A DNA stretch of 64,000 nt, taken from NCBI GenBank assembly GCA_043747835.1, contig JAYTOK010000001.1:12376-76375 (forward strand), given 5' to 3'. Numbering within the stretch: the stretch's first letter is position 1; each line of letters opens with the position of its first letter. Shown piece after piece: positions 9,067 through 16,717 of this stretch. A model generated the notes under the pieces. It saw only the letters and a program-made list of their open reading frames with translations. It was not told the origin of the DNA and did no database searches. The stretch comes from CADEED01 sp043747835. Its GTDB lineage: Bacteria; Pseudomonadota; Gammaproteobacteria; Steroidobacterales; Steroidobacteraceae. Made by a program: the position numbers and the translations under genes.

Positions 9067-9096
9067 ATTGTACGGCACGCATTCCGTTGTTGACAG
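9067..9096 (-). promoter_or_regulatory. candidate sigma70 promoter for rimP-nusA-infB
   Basis: Minus strand CTGTCA (9096-9091), 18-bp spacer, TACAAT (9072-9067): 4/6 and 5/6 matches. Transcription would start near 9060 and run through T1 and T2 before rimP. The -35 overlaps a consensus plus-strand TTGACA (9090-9095) that could serve padR, so the two promoters would be back to back; the padR -10 is poor. Confidence 0.5.
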
Positions 9097-9145
9097 ACCG
9101 TGCGTGACTACAGTACCTTGCCTTCCCAAGGTAGCTGTTTAAACC

Positions 9146-9469
9146 ATGGACCCAACCGAAAAACTCGCGCCGATTCGCAAAGGCTTGCTGGAATTCGTGA
9201 TCCTCAAGATCGTGGCCGGAGACAAGGTCTATGTCGCCGACATGCTCAAGCTGCTGGGGCCCACCGAATTCTCGACGCAGGAAGGGACGCTCTATCCCCT
9301 CCTGAGCAAGCTGCGGCGCGAAGAGCTCGTGGACTACGAGTGGCAGGAGTCGGAAGCCGGCCCGCCGCGCAAGTACTACAAGCTCACGCAGAAGGGCCGC
9401 ACGCAGCTCGCGACCCTGAACGATTACTGGAAGAACCTGAACCGCACCCTCGCCGATTTTGGGAATTAA
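9146..9469 (+). CDS. PadR-family transcriptional regulator
   Basis: A 107-residue winged-helix repressor-type protein. The PadR core is clear: LRKG-like IRKGLLEFVIL near 10-20, then FSTQEGTLYPLLSKLRREELVDYEW and PRKYYKLTQKGRTQL. The short C-terminus fits the small PadR subfamily. It is followed after 5 nt by a PspC-domain membrane protein, so the two are likely one transcript. No ribosome binding site is clear upstream; a consensus TTGACA lies at 9090. The ligand or inducer cannot be read from sequence. Confidence 0.9.
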   Translation: MDPTEKLAPIRKGLLEFVILKIVAGDKVYVADMLKLLGPTEFSTQEGTLYPLLSKLRREELVDYEWQESEAGPPRKYYKLTQKGRTQLATLNDYWKNLNRTLADFGN

Positions 9470-9474
9470 AAGCC

Positions 9475-10605
9475 ATGCAAAAAGTGGTCAACATCAGCCT
9501 CAACGGAAACTCCTATCAACTCGAAGAGCCCGGGTACGAGCAATTGCGCGCGTACCTCGAGCGCGCCGAAGCGCGTCTCACCGGCAGCCCCGATCGCACC
9601 GAGATCATGTCCGACCTCGAGCAGGCGATCGGCGAGAAGTGCCGCGGAGTGTTAGGCCCTCACAAGTCCGTGGTGAGCAGCGAAGATGTCGCGCGCATCA
9701 TCGCCGACATGGGCCCGGTCGAGGCGGCGGACGAGAAGCCCGCGGGCGAACCCGGCGCGGCAGCCGCGGCGGCGCCCATCGGGGGCGCCCTGCTCCCGCG
9801 CAAGCGCCTCTTCAAGATCCGCGAAGGCGCGATGTGGGGCGGCGTCTGCAACGGCATCGCCGCGTATATGGGCGTCGACGTGACCTGGGTGCGCATCGCC
9901 ACCGTGGTGCTCACGCTGTTCACCGGCGTCGCGATCTTCGCGTATATCGGCATGATCATCATCGTGCCGTACGCGGACACGGCCGAAGATCGCGCCGCCG
10001 CGTTCGGAGTGCCGTTCAATACCGAGGACATCCTCGGCCGCGCAAAAAAAAACATTGAAGAGAGCAACCAGCGCTGGCACGCCGAATGGCGGCGCCAGCA
10101 GCGGCACTGGAATCGGCAGTTCAAGCACATGAATGAAACGCTGCGCACGAGCACCGCCAACATGACGTCCAACATGACCGCGAACATGGGTCCCGTCGCA
10201 AAAGGCGCGCTCGCGGTCTTCCTGCCCATCGCCGCCATCGTTGGGGCCGCGATCTTCGTCGTGTGGATCCTCGCGCTGATCTCGCTCGTGACCCAGCATT
10301 CGATCCTCGGCTGGTCGCTGCCTCTCAATGTCCCGTTGTGGGTGGGCGTGATCGCGCTGGTGCTGGCGTACGTCGTCATATCCGCGCCCTTCAAGATGGT
10401 CCGCGACGCCGGCGCCGGCCAGGGTTATCACGCCGGCTGGCGCGCGTTGCACAACGTCGTCTTCATCTGCGTCGTCGTGCTGCTCTTCTGGGTCGCATAC
10501 ACCTTCATCCCCGGCGTGAGCGAGATCATCGACAGCCTGTTGTGGGCCGCGAACCTCACCGTGACGACCTTCTCCGAAACCGTTTTCAGCGGGAGCTGGA
10601 TTTGA
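9475..10605 (+). CDS. PspC-domain membrane protein with N-terminal regulatory domain
   Basis: 376 residues from ATG 9475; the frame extends upstream but overlaps padR. Residues 1-85 (VNISLNGNSYQLEEPGYEQL ... EIMSDLEQAIGEK ... SSEDVARIIADMG) match the N-terminal domain of PspC proteins often paired with PadR regulators. A PspC domain follows at about 108-165 (KIREGAMWGGVCNGIAAYMG, then a membrane segment ending IIIVPYA). A soluble Trp/Arg/Met-rich linker and three more hydrophobic segments (about 245-270, 283-305, 328-350) complete it. PspC proteins act in envelope-stress sensing; this variant's partner is unknown. Its TGA overlaps the start of the next gene. Confidence 0.85.
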   Translation: MQKVVNISLNGNSYQLEEPGYEQLRAYLERAEARLTGSPDRTEIMSDLEQAIGEKCRGVLGPHKSVVSSEDVARIIADMGPVEAADEKPAGEPGAAAAAAPIGGALLPRKRLFKIREGAMWGGVCNGIAAYMGVDVTWVRIATVVLTLFTGVAIFAYIGMIIIVPYADTAEDRAAAFGVPFNTEDILGRAKKNIEESNQRWHAEWRRQQRHWNRQFKHMNETLRTSTANMTSNMTANMGPVAKGALAVFLPIAAIVGAAIFVVWILALISLVTQHSILGWSLPLNVPLWVGVIALVLAYVVISAPFKMVRDAGAGQGYHAGWRALHNVVFICVVVLLFWVAYTFIPGVSEIIDSLLWAANLTVTTFSETVFSGSWI

Positions 10606-11294
10606 ACTTGTTAGAGACCGCCTTGCTGGAAACGGCCCTTCTGGAAACGGTAATAGTCGACACCGGACCCAAGCCCACCTTCTCGATCCTCTGGATGCAC
10701 GGCCTCGGCGCCGACGGCCACGACTTCGAACCGCTCGTACCGGAACTGCTGGAAGCCGGCATGCCGGATCTGCGCTTCATCTTCCCGAACGCACCCGCGC
10801 GGCCCGTGACCATCAACAACGGTTACGAGATGCGCGCGTGGTACGACATCGTCGGAATCGACCGCCGCTCGGCCGAGGACTTCACCGGGATCCAGGCGTC
10901 GACCGATGCGATCGGCGCGCTCATCCGCAAGGAGAACGAGCGCGGCACGCCCACGAATCGCATCGCGCTCGCGGGCTTCTCGCAGGGCGGCGCCATGGCG
11001 CTGCACATCGCGACGCGCCTGCCCGAGAAACTCGCCGGCGTGATTGCACTGTCGTGCTACCTGCCCCTCGCGAAGCAGTTCGCGATCGAACGCTCATCCG
11101 CGAACCTGGCGACGCCCATCTTCATGGCGCACGGCACGCAGGATCCGGTCGTGCCGATCGGCATGGGCGATGAGTCGCGCAAGATCCTCGAGGGCACGGG
11201 CTATCGCGTGGAGTGGCACGCGTATCCGATGCCGCACTCGCTCTGCGAAGCGGAGGTCGCGGATATCCGCGCGTTCCTGAAGAAGATGGTCTGA
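10602..11294 (+). CDS. alpha/beta hydrolase, acyl-protein thioesterase / carboxylesterase type
   Basis: 230 residues from TTG 10602, which overlaps the preceding TGA (TTGA) and has GGGAG 6 nt upstream; TTG 10608 is an alternative. Family marks are LWMHGLGADGHDF, the nucleophile GFSQGGAMAL (Ser about 127), the acid in HGTQDPVVPIG and the His in PMPHSLC. The phospholipase/carboxylesterase family (PF02230) includes esterases and depalmitoylating thioesterases; the natural substrate is unknown. The N-terminus carries an in-tandem LLETA-LLETA-LLETV repeat. Translational coupling to the PspC gene suggests joint function at the membrane. Confidence 0.88.
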   Translation: MNLLETALLETALLETVIVDTGPKPTFSILWMHGLGADGHDFEPLVPELLEAGMPDLRFIFPNAPARPVTINNGYEMRAWYDIVGIDRRSAEDFTGIQASTDAIGALIRKENERGTPTNRIALAGFSQGGAMALHIATRLPEKLAGVIALSCYLPLAKQFAIERSSANLATPIFMAHGTQDPVVPIGMGDESRKILEGTGYRVEWHAYPMPHSLCEAEVADIRAFLKKMV

Positions 11295-11303
11295 GCGGGA
11301 TCG

Positions 11304-12461
11304 CTATTCGACCGCGAGGATCTTGAGCCGCCCGCGCACTTCGCGCCCGAGCGTCGGACCCTGCAGGGAGTACGCGACGCGAATCGTCTGCCCTGCGACG
11401 GTCTCGCGTAACAGGACGCGAAGCGGCTCGAAGAACGCTTCGATGCTGCCGCCGACGGGAATGCTCAAGCCCCGCGCGCGCACCGCGATCGTGCGCGGCC
11501 CCACGTCCACCTTCGGGTACGGCCCGGATTTTCCCGCGGGCTTGTCCGGCGCGAAATACACACGATCGGCGACGCCGACACCGTCGATGCGCGGAAACTT
11601 CAGCGTCAGCGTCAAATCCTTCTGCGGCCGGGCGCTCAGATTGTTGAGCACCACGTTGAGCCGATGCGCGCGTGTCTCGTACTGGTAGAAATCGTCGGCC
11701 GCCGAATTCTCACCGGGAATTTTTCGCAGCAGCACGCGCAACGTCTTGGTGCCCCGCTCGCGATACGGCTCGACGCTTTCCGCGACCTGCGCGTGGACGA
11801 GACGTGCGATGCGCGAATCCGAACGTCCGAGCACCGACTTCGAGACACGCTTCGCTTCGAGCATTCGATTGATCTTCCTGGCGGCGTCGGCGGACGGCAG
11901 CGACTCGAGCGGCATCACCGGCAAGACGAGTTCCTCGCGCGGAAGCCCACCGGGAAAGCCGACTTCGATCTCGCCGATCTCGTGACGCCGATAGCGCGAT
12001 TCGAAGATCTTCTGCAGATGCTTGCGCAGCAGACGGCGTTGCTTCGTGCCGCTGCGAATCCAGCCGCCGCCGGCCGGCAACGTGTCGGAAACGCGCCGCG
12101 CCAATAGATAGGGAGGATCGTCGCAGGGGTCGAGGCAGACGATGCCAACGAGCGCGCCGTCGATGTCCGCCGCCTGCAGCGACACCGGAATGCCGGGCTC
12201 CACGGCGCGCTCGAGAAATGGTGGCAACGCCGTGCAAAAGCTCTTCCAGCTGCGCTCGGAGATTCCCGGGAAGCGCCGCTCGCGGCCGGGCCGGTCGTCG
12301 ACGCCGAGGAACAGGTAGCGACGGCCGACGGCGGTCGCGTTCGCGAGCGCCACGACGTCGCGCAGCATCTCTGCCTGATCGCCGCGCCGATAGACGCCGG
12401 CGCGGAACCCGAGCCAGGAATCTGCAGGCTCGTCACGGATGAGATCTTGGGTCGGACGCAT
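11304..12461 (-). CDS. AlbA_2 (Schlafen-type) domain protein
   Basis: 385 residues from ATG 12461; an in-frame TTG lies two codons upstream. The first ~60 residues read as a divergent AlbA_2 nucleic-acid/nucleotide-binding domain: DSWLGFRAG, LRDVVALANAT, RYLFLGVDDRPG, with the domain continuing to a LVGIVCLDPC segment near 115. Residues ~135-260 are basic and helical. The C-terminal ~140 residues look beta-rich (LNVVLNNLSARPQKDLTLTL) and I do not recognise them. No helicase or ATPase motif follows. No operon partner; it converges on the hydrolase. Function unknown. Confidence 0.6.
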   Translation of the reverse strand: MRPTQDLIRDEPADSWLGFRAGVYRRGDQAEMLRDVVALANATAVGRRYLFLGVDDRPGRERRFPGISERSWKSFCTALPPFLERAVEPGIPVSLQAADIDGALVGIVCLDPCDDPPYLLARRVSDTLPAGGGWIRSGTKQRRLLRKHLQKIFESRYRRHEIGEIEVGFPGGLPREELVLPVMPLESLPSADAARKINRMLEAKRVSKSVLGRSDSRIARLVHAQVAESVEPYRERGTKTLRVLLRKIPGENSAADDFYQYETRAHRLNVVLNNLSARPQKDLTLTLKFPRIDGVGVADRVYFAPDKPAGKSGPYPKVDVGPRTIAVRARGLSIPVGGSIEAFFEPLRVLLRETVAGQTIRVAYSLQGPTLGREVRGRLKILAVE

Positions 12462-12630
12462 GGGCAACGGTATTGTTAGTACGCAGCGCCCGACGCGGAG
12501 TGATGTGCGTCGGATGCGCCGCGCCGCGCGAAACTTGAAGCGGTGGATTGCGAGCCGCTGCGCAAATGGCGCGACCCCGGGCTGAACATAAGCGCCCGTA
12601 AGGGATGGACGCGAACCGGGCCGTGCGCGA

Positions 12631-13356
12631 TCAACCTGCGCGGTTGATCTCGTACAGGCAGATGTTGACCGAGGCCGCGACGTTCAGCGATTCGATTGCC
12701 CCGGTGCCCGGGATCGTGAACGGCCGCGCACGCAGCTCGGTCATCCGCTCGCGCGGCAGGCCGCGTGCTTCGTTGCCGAAAACGTAGCACTCGAAGTCGC
12801 GAAATGTTTTCGACGTGAGCGGTTCGCCCGCGAGATCCAGGCAGGCGATGCGCGGATAGCGTTCGGCAAGCGACTCCAGAGAGACGTCCACCTCGACTGG
12901 CACGTGGAAGATCGCGCCCATGCTGGCGCGCACGACCTTGCCGTTGTGAACGTCCACGCTGTCGGCGCTGGTCAGGCAACGGAAGCCGCCGAACCACGCC
13001 AGCGTGCGCAGGATGGTGCCGAAGTTTCCGGGATCCTGGATCTCGTGAAGATAGATCGCGCGCTCGTTCGCGCGCGGCGCCGTGGGCTCGAGCAGCGGCA
13101 CGACGGCGGCGATGCCCTGCGGTGATCGCGTCTCGCTGATCTGCGCCATCTGCTTCGACTGGATCACATGCTTCGGCAACGCGGTGGGCCAATCCAGGTA
13201 CTCGCGCGTCACGTAGATTTCGCTCTGACGCAAACGCGCGTCGTGCGCGGCTGCCTTCTCGAGCTCCTGCACGAGATGTTCGCCCTCGACGACGAAGTGC
13301 CCCAACTCCTCGCGGAATTTCTTCTGGTCGAGCTTCTTGATGTCGTCGTGTTTCAA
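12631..13356 (-). CDS. TrmH/SpoU-family RNA 2'-O-methyltransferase
   Basis: 241 residues from TTG 13356, whose TTGA overlaps the stop of the upstream FAD gene, with GGAG 6-7 nt upstream; the longer open frame to 13644 lies inside that gene. The three SPOUT motifs are present: IYLHEIQDPGNFGTILRTL, VFGNEARGLP and PGTGAIESLNVAASVNICLYE. FREELGHFVVEGEHLV near the start is a SpoU substrate-binding type domain. SAM-dependent methylation of rRNA or tRNA ribose is expected; the target nucleotide cannot be deduced. Confidence 0.9.
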   Translation of the reverse strand: MKHDDIKKLDQKKFREELGHFVVEGEHLVQELEKAAAHDARLRQSEIYVTREYLDWPTALPKHVIQSKQMAQISETRSPQGIAAVVPLLEPTAPRANERAIYLHEIQDPGNFGTILRTLAWFGGFRCLTSADSVDVHNGKVVRASMGAIFHVPVEVDVSLESLAERYPRIACLDLAGEPLTSKTFRDFECYVFGNEARGLPRERMTELRARPFTIPGTGAIESLNVAASVNICLYEINRAG

Positions 13357-14957
13357 GCCATGCTCCGCGCGACCGCCTCGGCCACCTTGATGCCATCCAC
13401 GCCCGCGGAGAGGATTCCGCCGGCGTATCCCGCGCCTTCGCCGCAAGGATACAGACCCCGAGTGTTGAGACTCTGGAACGAATCCGCGTCGCGCGTGATG
13501 CGCACGGGAGAGGACGTCCGGCTCTCGACGCCGGTCAGCACCGCATCGTCGCGATCGAAGCCGTCTATCTGCCGGCCGAACAACGGCAACGCTTCGCGAA
13601 TCGCGTCGATGGCGTAAGCCGGCAGCGCGGACGCGAGATCGCACAGTTTCACGCCCGGCTGGTACGACGGCGTGACCTCGCCCAATTGCGTGGACGCGGT
13701 TCCTTTCAGGAAATCGCCGAGCAGTTGTCCCGGCGCGCAGTAGTCGCCGCCGCCGAGTTCGAAGGCTTTCGATTCCAGCGCTTCCTGCAGCGCGACGCCC
13801 GCGAGCGGACCGCCCGGAAAATCCGCTTCCGGCGTGATGCCGACGACAATTCCCGCGTTCGCGTTGTGCTCATTGCGCGAGTACTGGCTCATGCCGTTCG
13901 TCACGACGCGTCCGGGCTCCGACGTTGCCGCGACGACCATGCCGCCGGGACACATGCAGAAGCTGTAGACGGAACGGCCGTTCGACGCGTGATGCACGAG
14001 TTTGTAGTCGGCCGCGCCGAGCTCTGGATGTCCCGCGAAGCGGCCGAAGCGCGCGCGATCGATGAGCGACTGCGGGTGCTCGATGCGAAAGCCGATCGCG
14101 AAGGGTTTGGCTTCGAGGAAGACCCCGCGGCGCTCGAGCATGCGCAGCGTGTCGCGCGAACTGTGTCCGAGCGCGAGCACCACGTGACGGCTACGCAAGA
14201 CCTCGCCGTTCTCGAGCACCACGCCTTCGATCTGGCCGTTGTCGATCTGCAGATCCGTGACCTTGCTCTCGAAGCGGACTTCTCCGCCCGCCGCCACGAT
14301 CTCCGCGCGCATTTTCTCGACGATGCCGGTGAGACGGAACGTGCCGATGTGCGGCTTGCTCACGAACAGGATTTCTTCCGGCGCGCCGGCGCGCACGAAC
14401 TCGTGCATCACCTTGCGGCCGTAGAACTTCGGATCCTTGATCTGACTGTAGAGTTTGCCGTCGGAGAACAGGCCCGCCCCGCCCTCGCCGAATTGCACGT
14501 TGGATTCGGGCGTCAGGATATTTTTGCGCCACAGCGCCCAGGTGTCTTGCGTGCGGCGGCGCACGTCGCGGCCGCGCTCGAGCACGATGGGTTTGAATCC
14601 CATCTGTGCGAGGAGCAGCGCGGCGAACAAACCGCCGGGGCCGAAGCCGATCACGAGCGGCGGTTCAGTCAGCGCCGCCGGTGCCTTCGCAACGGGATGA
14701 TAAGACGTGTCGGGCGCGACGGAGACCTGGCGGTCCTTCGCGAACGCGCTCAGCACCTTCTTCTCGTCCGCCACCGAGACGTCGACGATGCAGATGAACA
14801 GGATGCCCGTGTTCTTCTTGCGCGCGTCGTAGCTGCGTTTGAAGAGCGTGAGCGCCAGGAGCTCGGCGTCTTGGATCTTGAGGCGTTTGACGACCGCGGC
14901 GCGCAGCGCCTCGGGCGTGTAGTCGAGCGGCAGCGGCAGCTCAGCGATGCGGATCAC
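13353..14957 (-). CDS. FAD-dependent oxidoreductase, COG2509 type
   Basis: 534 residues from GTG 14957 (AGGA 8 nt upstream); the frame runs on to 15521 but only as antisense of rlmE. A ~100-residue N-terminal domain (VKRLKIQDAELLALTLFKRSYDARKK) precedes the dinucleotide fold VIGFGPGGLFAALLLAQMG and ERG. Later segments include FGEGGAGLFSDGKL, VVLALGHSSRDT, FCMCPGGMVV and, at the C-terminus, GLYPCGEGAGYAGGILSAGVDG. This matches large uncharacterised FAD-dependent dehydrogenases of about 530 residues. The electron donor and substrate are unknown. It is translationally coupled to the TrmH gene. Confidence 0.88.
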   Translation of the reverse strand: MIRIAELPLPLDYTPEALRAAVVKRLKIQDAELLALTLFKRSYDARKKNTGILFICIVDVSVADEKKVLSAFAKDRQVSVAPDTSYHPVAKAPAALTEPPLVIGFGPGGLFAALLLAQMGFKPIVLERGRDVRRRTQDTWALWRKNILTPESNVQFGEGGAGLFSDGKLYSQIKDPKFYGRKVMHEFVRAGAPEEILFVSKPHIGTFRLTGIVEKMRAEIVAAGGEVRFESKVTDLQIDNGQIEGVVLENGEVLRSRHVVLALGHSSRDTLRMLERRGVFLEAKPFAIGFRIEHPQSLIDRARFGRFAGHPELGAADYKLVHHASNGRSVYSFCMCPGGMVVAATSEPGRVVTNGMSQYSRNEHNANAGIVVGITPEADFPGGPLAGVALQEALESKAFELGGGDYCAPGQLLGDFLKGTASTQLGEVTPSYQPGVKLCDLASALPAYAIDAIREALPLFGRQIDGFDRDDAVLTGVESRTSSPVRITRDADSFQSLNTRGLYPCGEGAGYAGGILSAGVDGIKVAEAVARSMA

Positions 14958-14999
14958 GTCGAAATCCTGGCCGGTGGACCCGGCAGAGGGAGATGTAGA

Positions 15000-15644
15000 A
15001 TGCGCGCCATTATGCCCCGCACCAAGAGCAGCAACGAATGGATTCGCCGGCACATCAACGACCCGTTCGTGAAGAAGGCGCAGGTCGACGGCTATCGTTC
15101 GCGCGCCGCGTACAAGCTCATCGAACTCAATGAGAAAGACCGGCTGATCAAACCCGCCATGCGGATCCTCGATCTCGGCTCGGCGCCGGGCGGCTGGTCG
15201 CAGGTGGCCGGGCGGATCGTCGGCGCGAAAGGCCGAGTGCTCGCGACCGACATCCTGCCGATGAACGCCGTCGCGAACGTCGACTTCATCCAGGGCGACT
15301 TCACGGAAGACGCCGTCGTCGTGCAATTGCTCGCGTGGCTCGGCGAGGGAAAGTTCGATCTCATCGTCTCCGACATCGCGCCCAACATCACCGGCATCGA
15401 TTCCGCCGATCAGGCGGGCTCGATGAATTTCCTCGATCTCGCGCTCGATACGGTGCGCAAGACGCTCAAACCTGGTGCAACTTTCGTGGCGAAAATGTTC
15501 CAGGGCTCCGGTTCCGATCAATATGTGAAAGAACTGCGCACCTCTTTCGGCAAGGTGCTGATCCGAAAGCCCGCCGCGTCGCGCGCGGAATCGCGCGAGG
15601 TCTACATCGTTGCGAAGGACTTCAAGCTACCCGCGAAAACGTAA
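15000..15644 (+). CDS. rlmE: 23S rRNA (uridine-2'-O-)-methyltransferase RlmE (FtsJ/RrmJ)
   Basis: Heat-shock-linked methyltransferase acting on U2552 of 23S rRNA in late 50S assembly. 214 residues from ATG 15000, chosen because GAGGGAG lies 7 nt upstream; ATG 15012 would be 19 nt away. The SAM pocket is LDLGSAPGGWSQ, and the K-D-K-E tetrad is seen in RAAYKL, VSDIAPN, AKMFQG and REVYIVA. In related genomes rlmE usually sits directly upstream of ftsH; here it is displaced to lie divergently from an FAD oxidoreductase, 42 nt away. Confidence 0.96.
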   Translation: MRAIMPRTKSSNEWIRRHINDPFVKKAQVDGYRSRAAYKLIELNEKDRLIKPAMRILDLGSAPGGWSQVAGRIVGAKGRVLATDILPMNAVANVDFIQGDFTEDAVVVQLLAWLGEGKFDLIVSDIAPNITGIDSADQAGSMNFLDLALDTVRKTLKPGATFVAKMFQGSGSDQYVKELRTSFGKVLIRKPAASRAESREVYIVAKDFKLPAKT

Positions 15645-15669
15645 CGACTGATTCGCATTTTTCGCGGGT
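15629..15669 (+). repeat. 11-bp inverted repeat spanning the rlmE stop codon
   Basis: ACCCGCGAAAA (15629-15639) pairs perfectly with TTTTCGCGGGT (15659-15669) around a 19-nt loop that contains the TAA. No T-run follows, so it is not a standard terminator. It could stabilise the rlmE mRNA 3' end or separate it from the next gene. Confidence 0.5.
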
Positions 15670-15719
15670 GTGGCAACCTGCCTACGGCGAGCAGCTCACG
15701 ACTGCGGTATTGATAGGCC

Positions 15720-16676
15720 ATGATCGAAGCCCTGGCGCCCAGCGTAGGCGCCCACATGCGGCACACGCAGTGTCTCTTTCAGGATGAGTGGTGGCTGGAT
15801 GCCGTCGCTCCTGGAGCCTGGGCCGTTGCGACTGTCGGTCGCGGTTCCGACATTCAGGCCCGGCTGCCCTACGTCCTGACGCGCCGTCCGCTCTTCTCCT
15901 CCATTCGTCAGCCGCACCTGACCCAGACGCTGGGTCCGTGGTACCGCGACGTGGGCGGTGGACCGATCTCCGCGCTGGGTCGAGAGCACCAGCTCGCTGC
16001 CGAACTCGTGGCACAACTGCCGCGCTGCGATTTCTTCTCGATGAATTTTCATCACGAGATCACGAACTGGCTGCCGTACACGTGGCAGAAGTTCGAGATG
16101 GTGCCGAAGGTGACGTACGTCCTCGAGAAGCTGGGGACGAAGGAAGCGATGTGGGAAGGACTCGCGCCCAACATCCGGCGGGAGATTCGCAAGGCCGAGA
16201 AGCGAGTGGAGATCGTGCGTAGCGACGATCTCGATCTGTTCGTGCGGCTCAATCAGAAGACGTTCGAGCGGCAGCAGATGACGATTCCGTATTCGCCGCA
16301 GACGCTGCGTCGCGTGCATGACGCGTGTGCCAAGCGCGGTGCGGGACAGATTTACTTCGCGCGCGACGCCGAGCTGCGTTACCACGCAGCGATCTATGTC
16401 GTTCATGACGAACGGAGTGCTTTCTATCTATTGGGCGGCGCGGACGCGTCGCTGCGGACGAGCGGCGCGCACAGCCTGCTGATGTGGAATGCGATGCTCG
16501 ATGCGTCGCGCACGTCGAAGCAGTTCAACTTCGAGGGATCGGTGATTCAGGGGATCGAGCGGTTTCTGCGTGCGTTTGGTGGCGAGCAGAGGACGTATAT
16601 GAATGTGCGGCGCGCGAACTGGAAGGCATCGCTCGCGCTGGCAGCGCGAAATGCGTTCAGAGTCGGAAGGGATTGA
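15720..16676 (+). CDS. FemAB/BioF2-like GNAT acyltransferase
   Basis: 318 residues. The second half (about 130-290) has the Acetyltransf_6 pattern: APNIRREIRKAEK, LNQKTFERQQM, then YHAAIYVVHDERSAFYLLGGAD, HSLLMWNAM and FNFEGSVIQGIERFLRAFGGEQRTY. Such proteins transfer acyl or aminoacyl groups and are often found near polysaccharide or cell-wall genes. Here no such neighbours exist, so the substrate is unknown. It starts 75 nt after rlmE and is followed by the initiator tRNA on the opposite strand. Confidence 0.8.
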   Translation: MIEALAPSVGAHMRHTQCLFQDEWWLDAVAPGAWAVATVGRGSDIQARLPYVLTRRPLFSSIRQPHLTQTLGPWYRDVGGGPISALGREHQLAAELVAQLPRCDFFSMNFHHEITNWLPYTWQKFEMVPKVTYVLEKLGTKEAMWEGLAPNIRREIRKAEKRVEIVRSDDLDLFVRLNQKTFERQQMTIPYSPQTLRRVHDACAKRGAGQIYFARDAELRYHAAIYVVHDERSAFYLLGGADASLRTSGAHSLLMWNAMLDASRTSKQFNFEGSVIQGIERFLRAFGGEQRTYMNVRRANWKASLALAARNAFRVGRD

Positions 16677-16689
16677 GAGTTCGGGATTG

Positions 16690-16712
16690 CCGGTCTGGCT
16701 CGTGAAGACCGG
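16690..16712. repeat. 7-bp inverted repeat downstream of tRNA-fMet
   Basis: CCGGTCT, 9-nt loop, AGACCGG. It lies between the convergent FemAB-like gene and the tRNA 3' end. No T-run follows on either strand; it may be a processing or weak termination structure. Confidence 0.35.
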
Positions 16713-16717
16713 AAAAG

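Noticed and set aside
8915..9140. metY-type tRNA upstream of rimP
   Set aside because: The stems here are terminator-like and no cloverleaf or TTCRANY T-loop could be built; the initiator tRNA is at 16718.
12476..13396. 306-codon minus-strand frame overlapping the TrmH gene
   Set aside because: Arg/Ala-rich out-of-frame shadow of the methyltransferase, whose SPOUT motifs are in the other frame.
14958..15521. N-terminal extension of the FAD oxidoreductase by 188 codons
   Set aside because: The extension is antisense to rlmE and not protein-like; GTG 14957 has a ribosome binding site and begins the conserved N-terminal domain.
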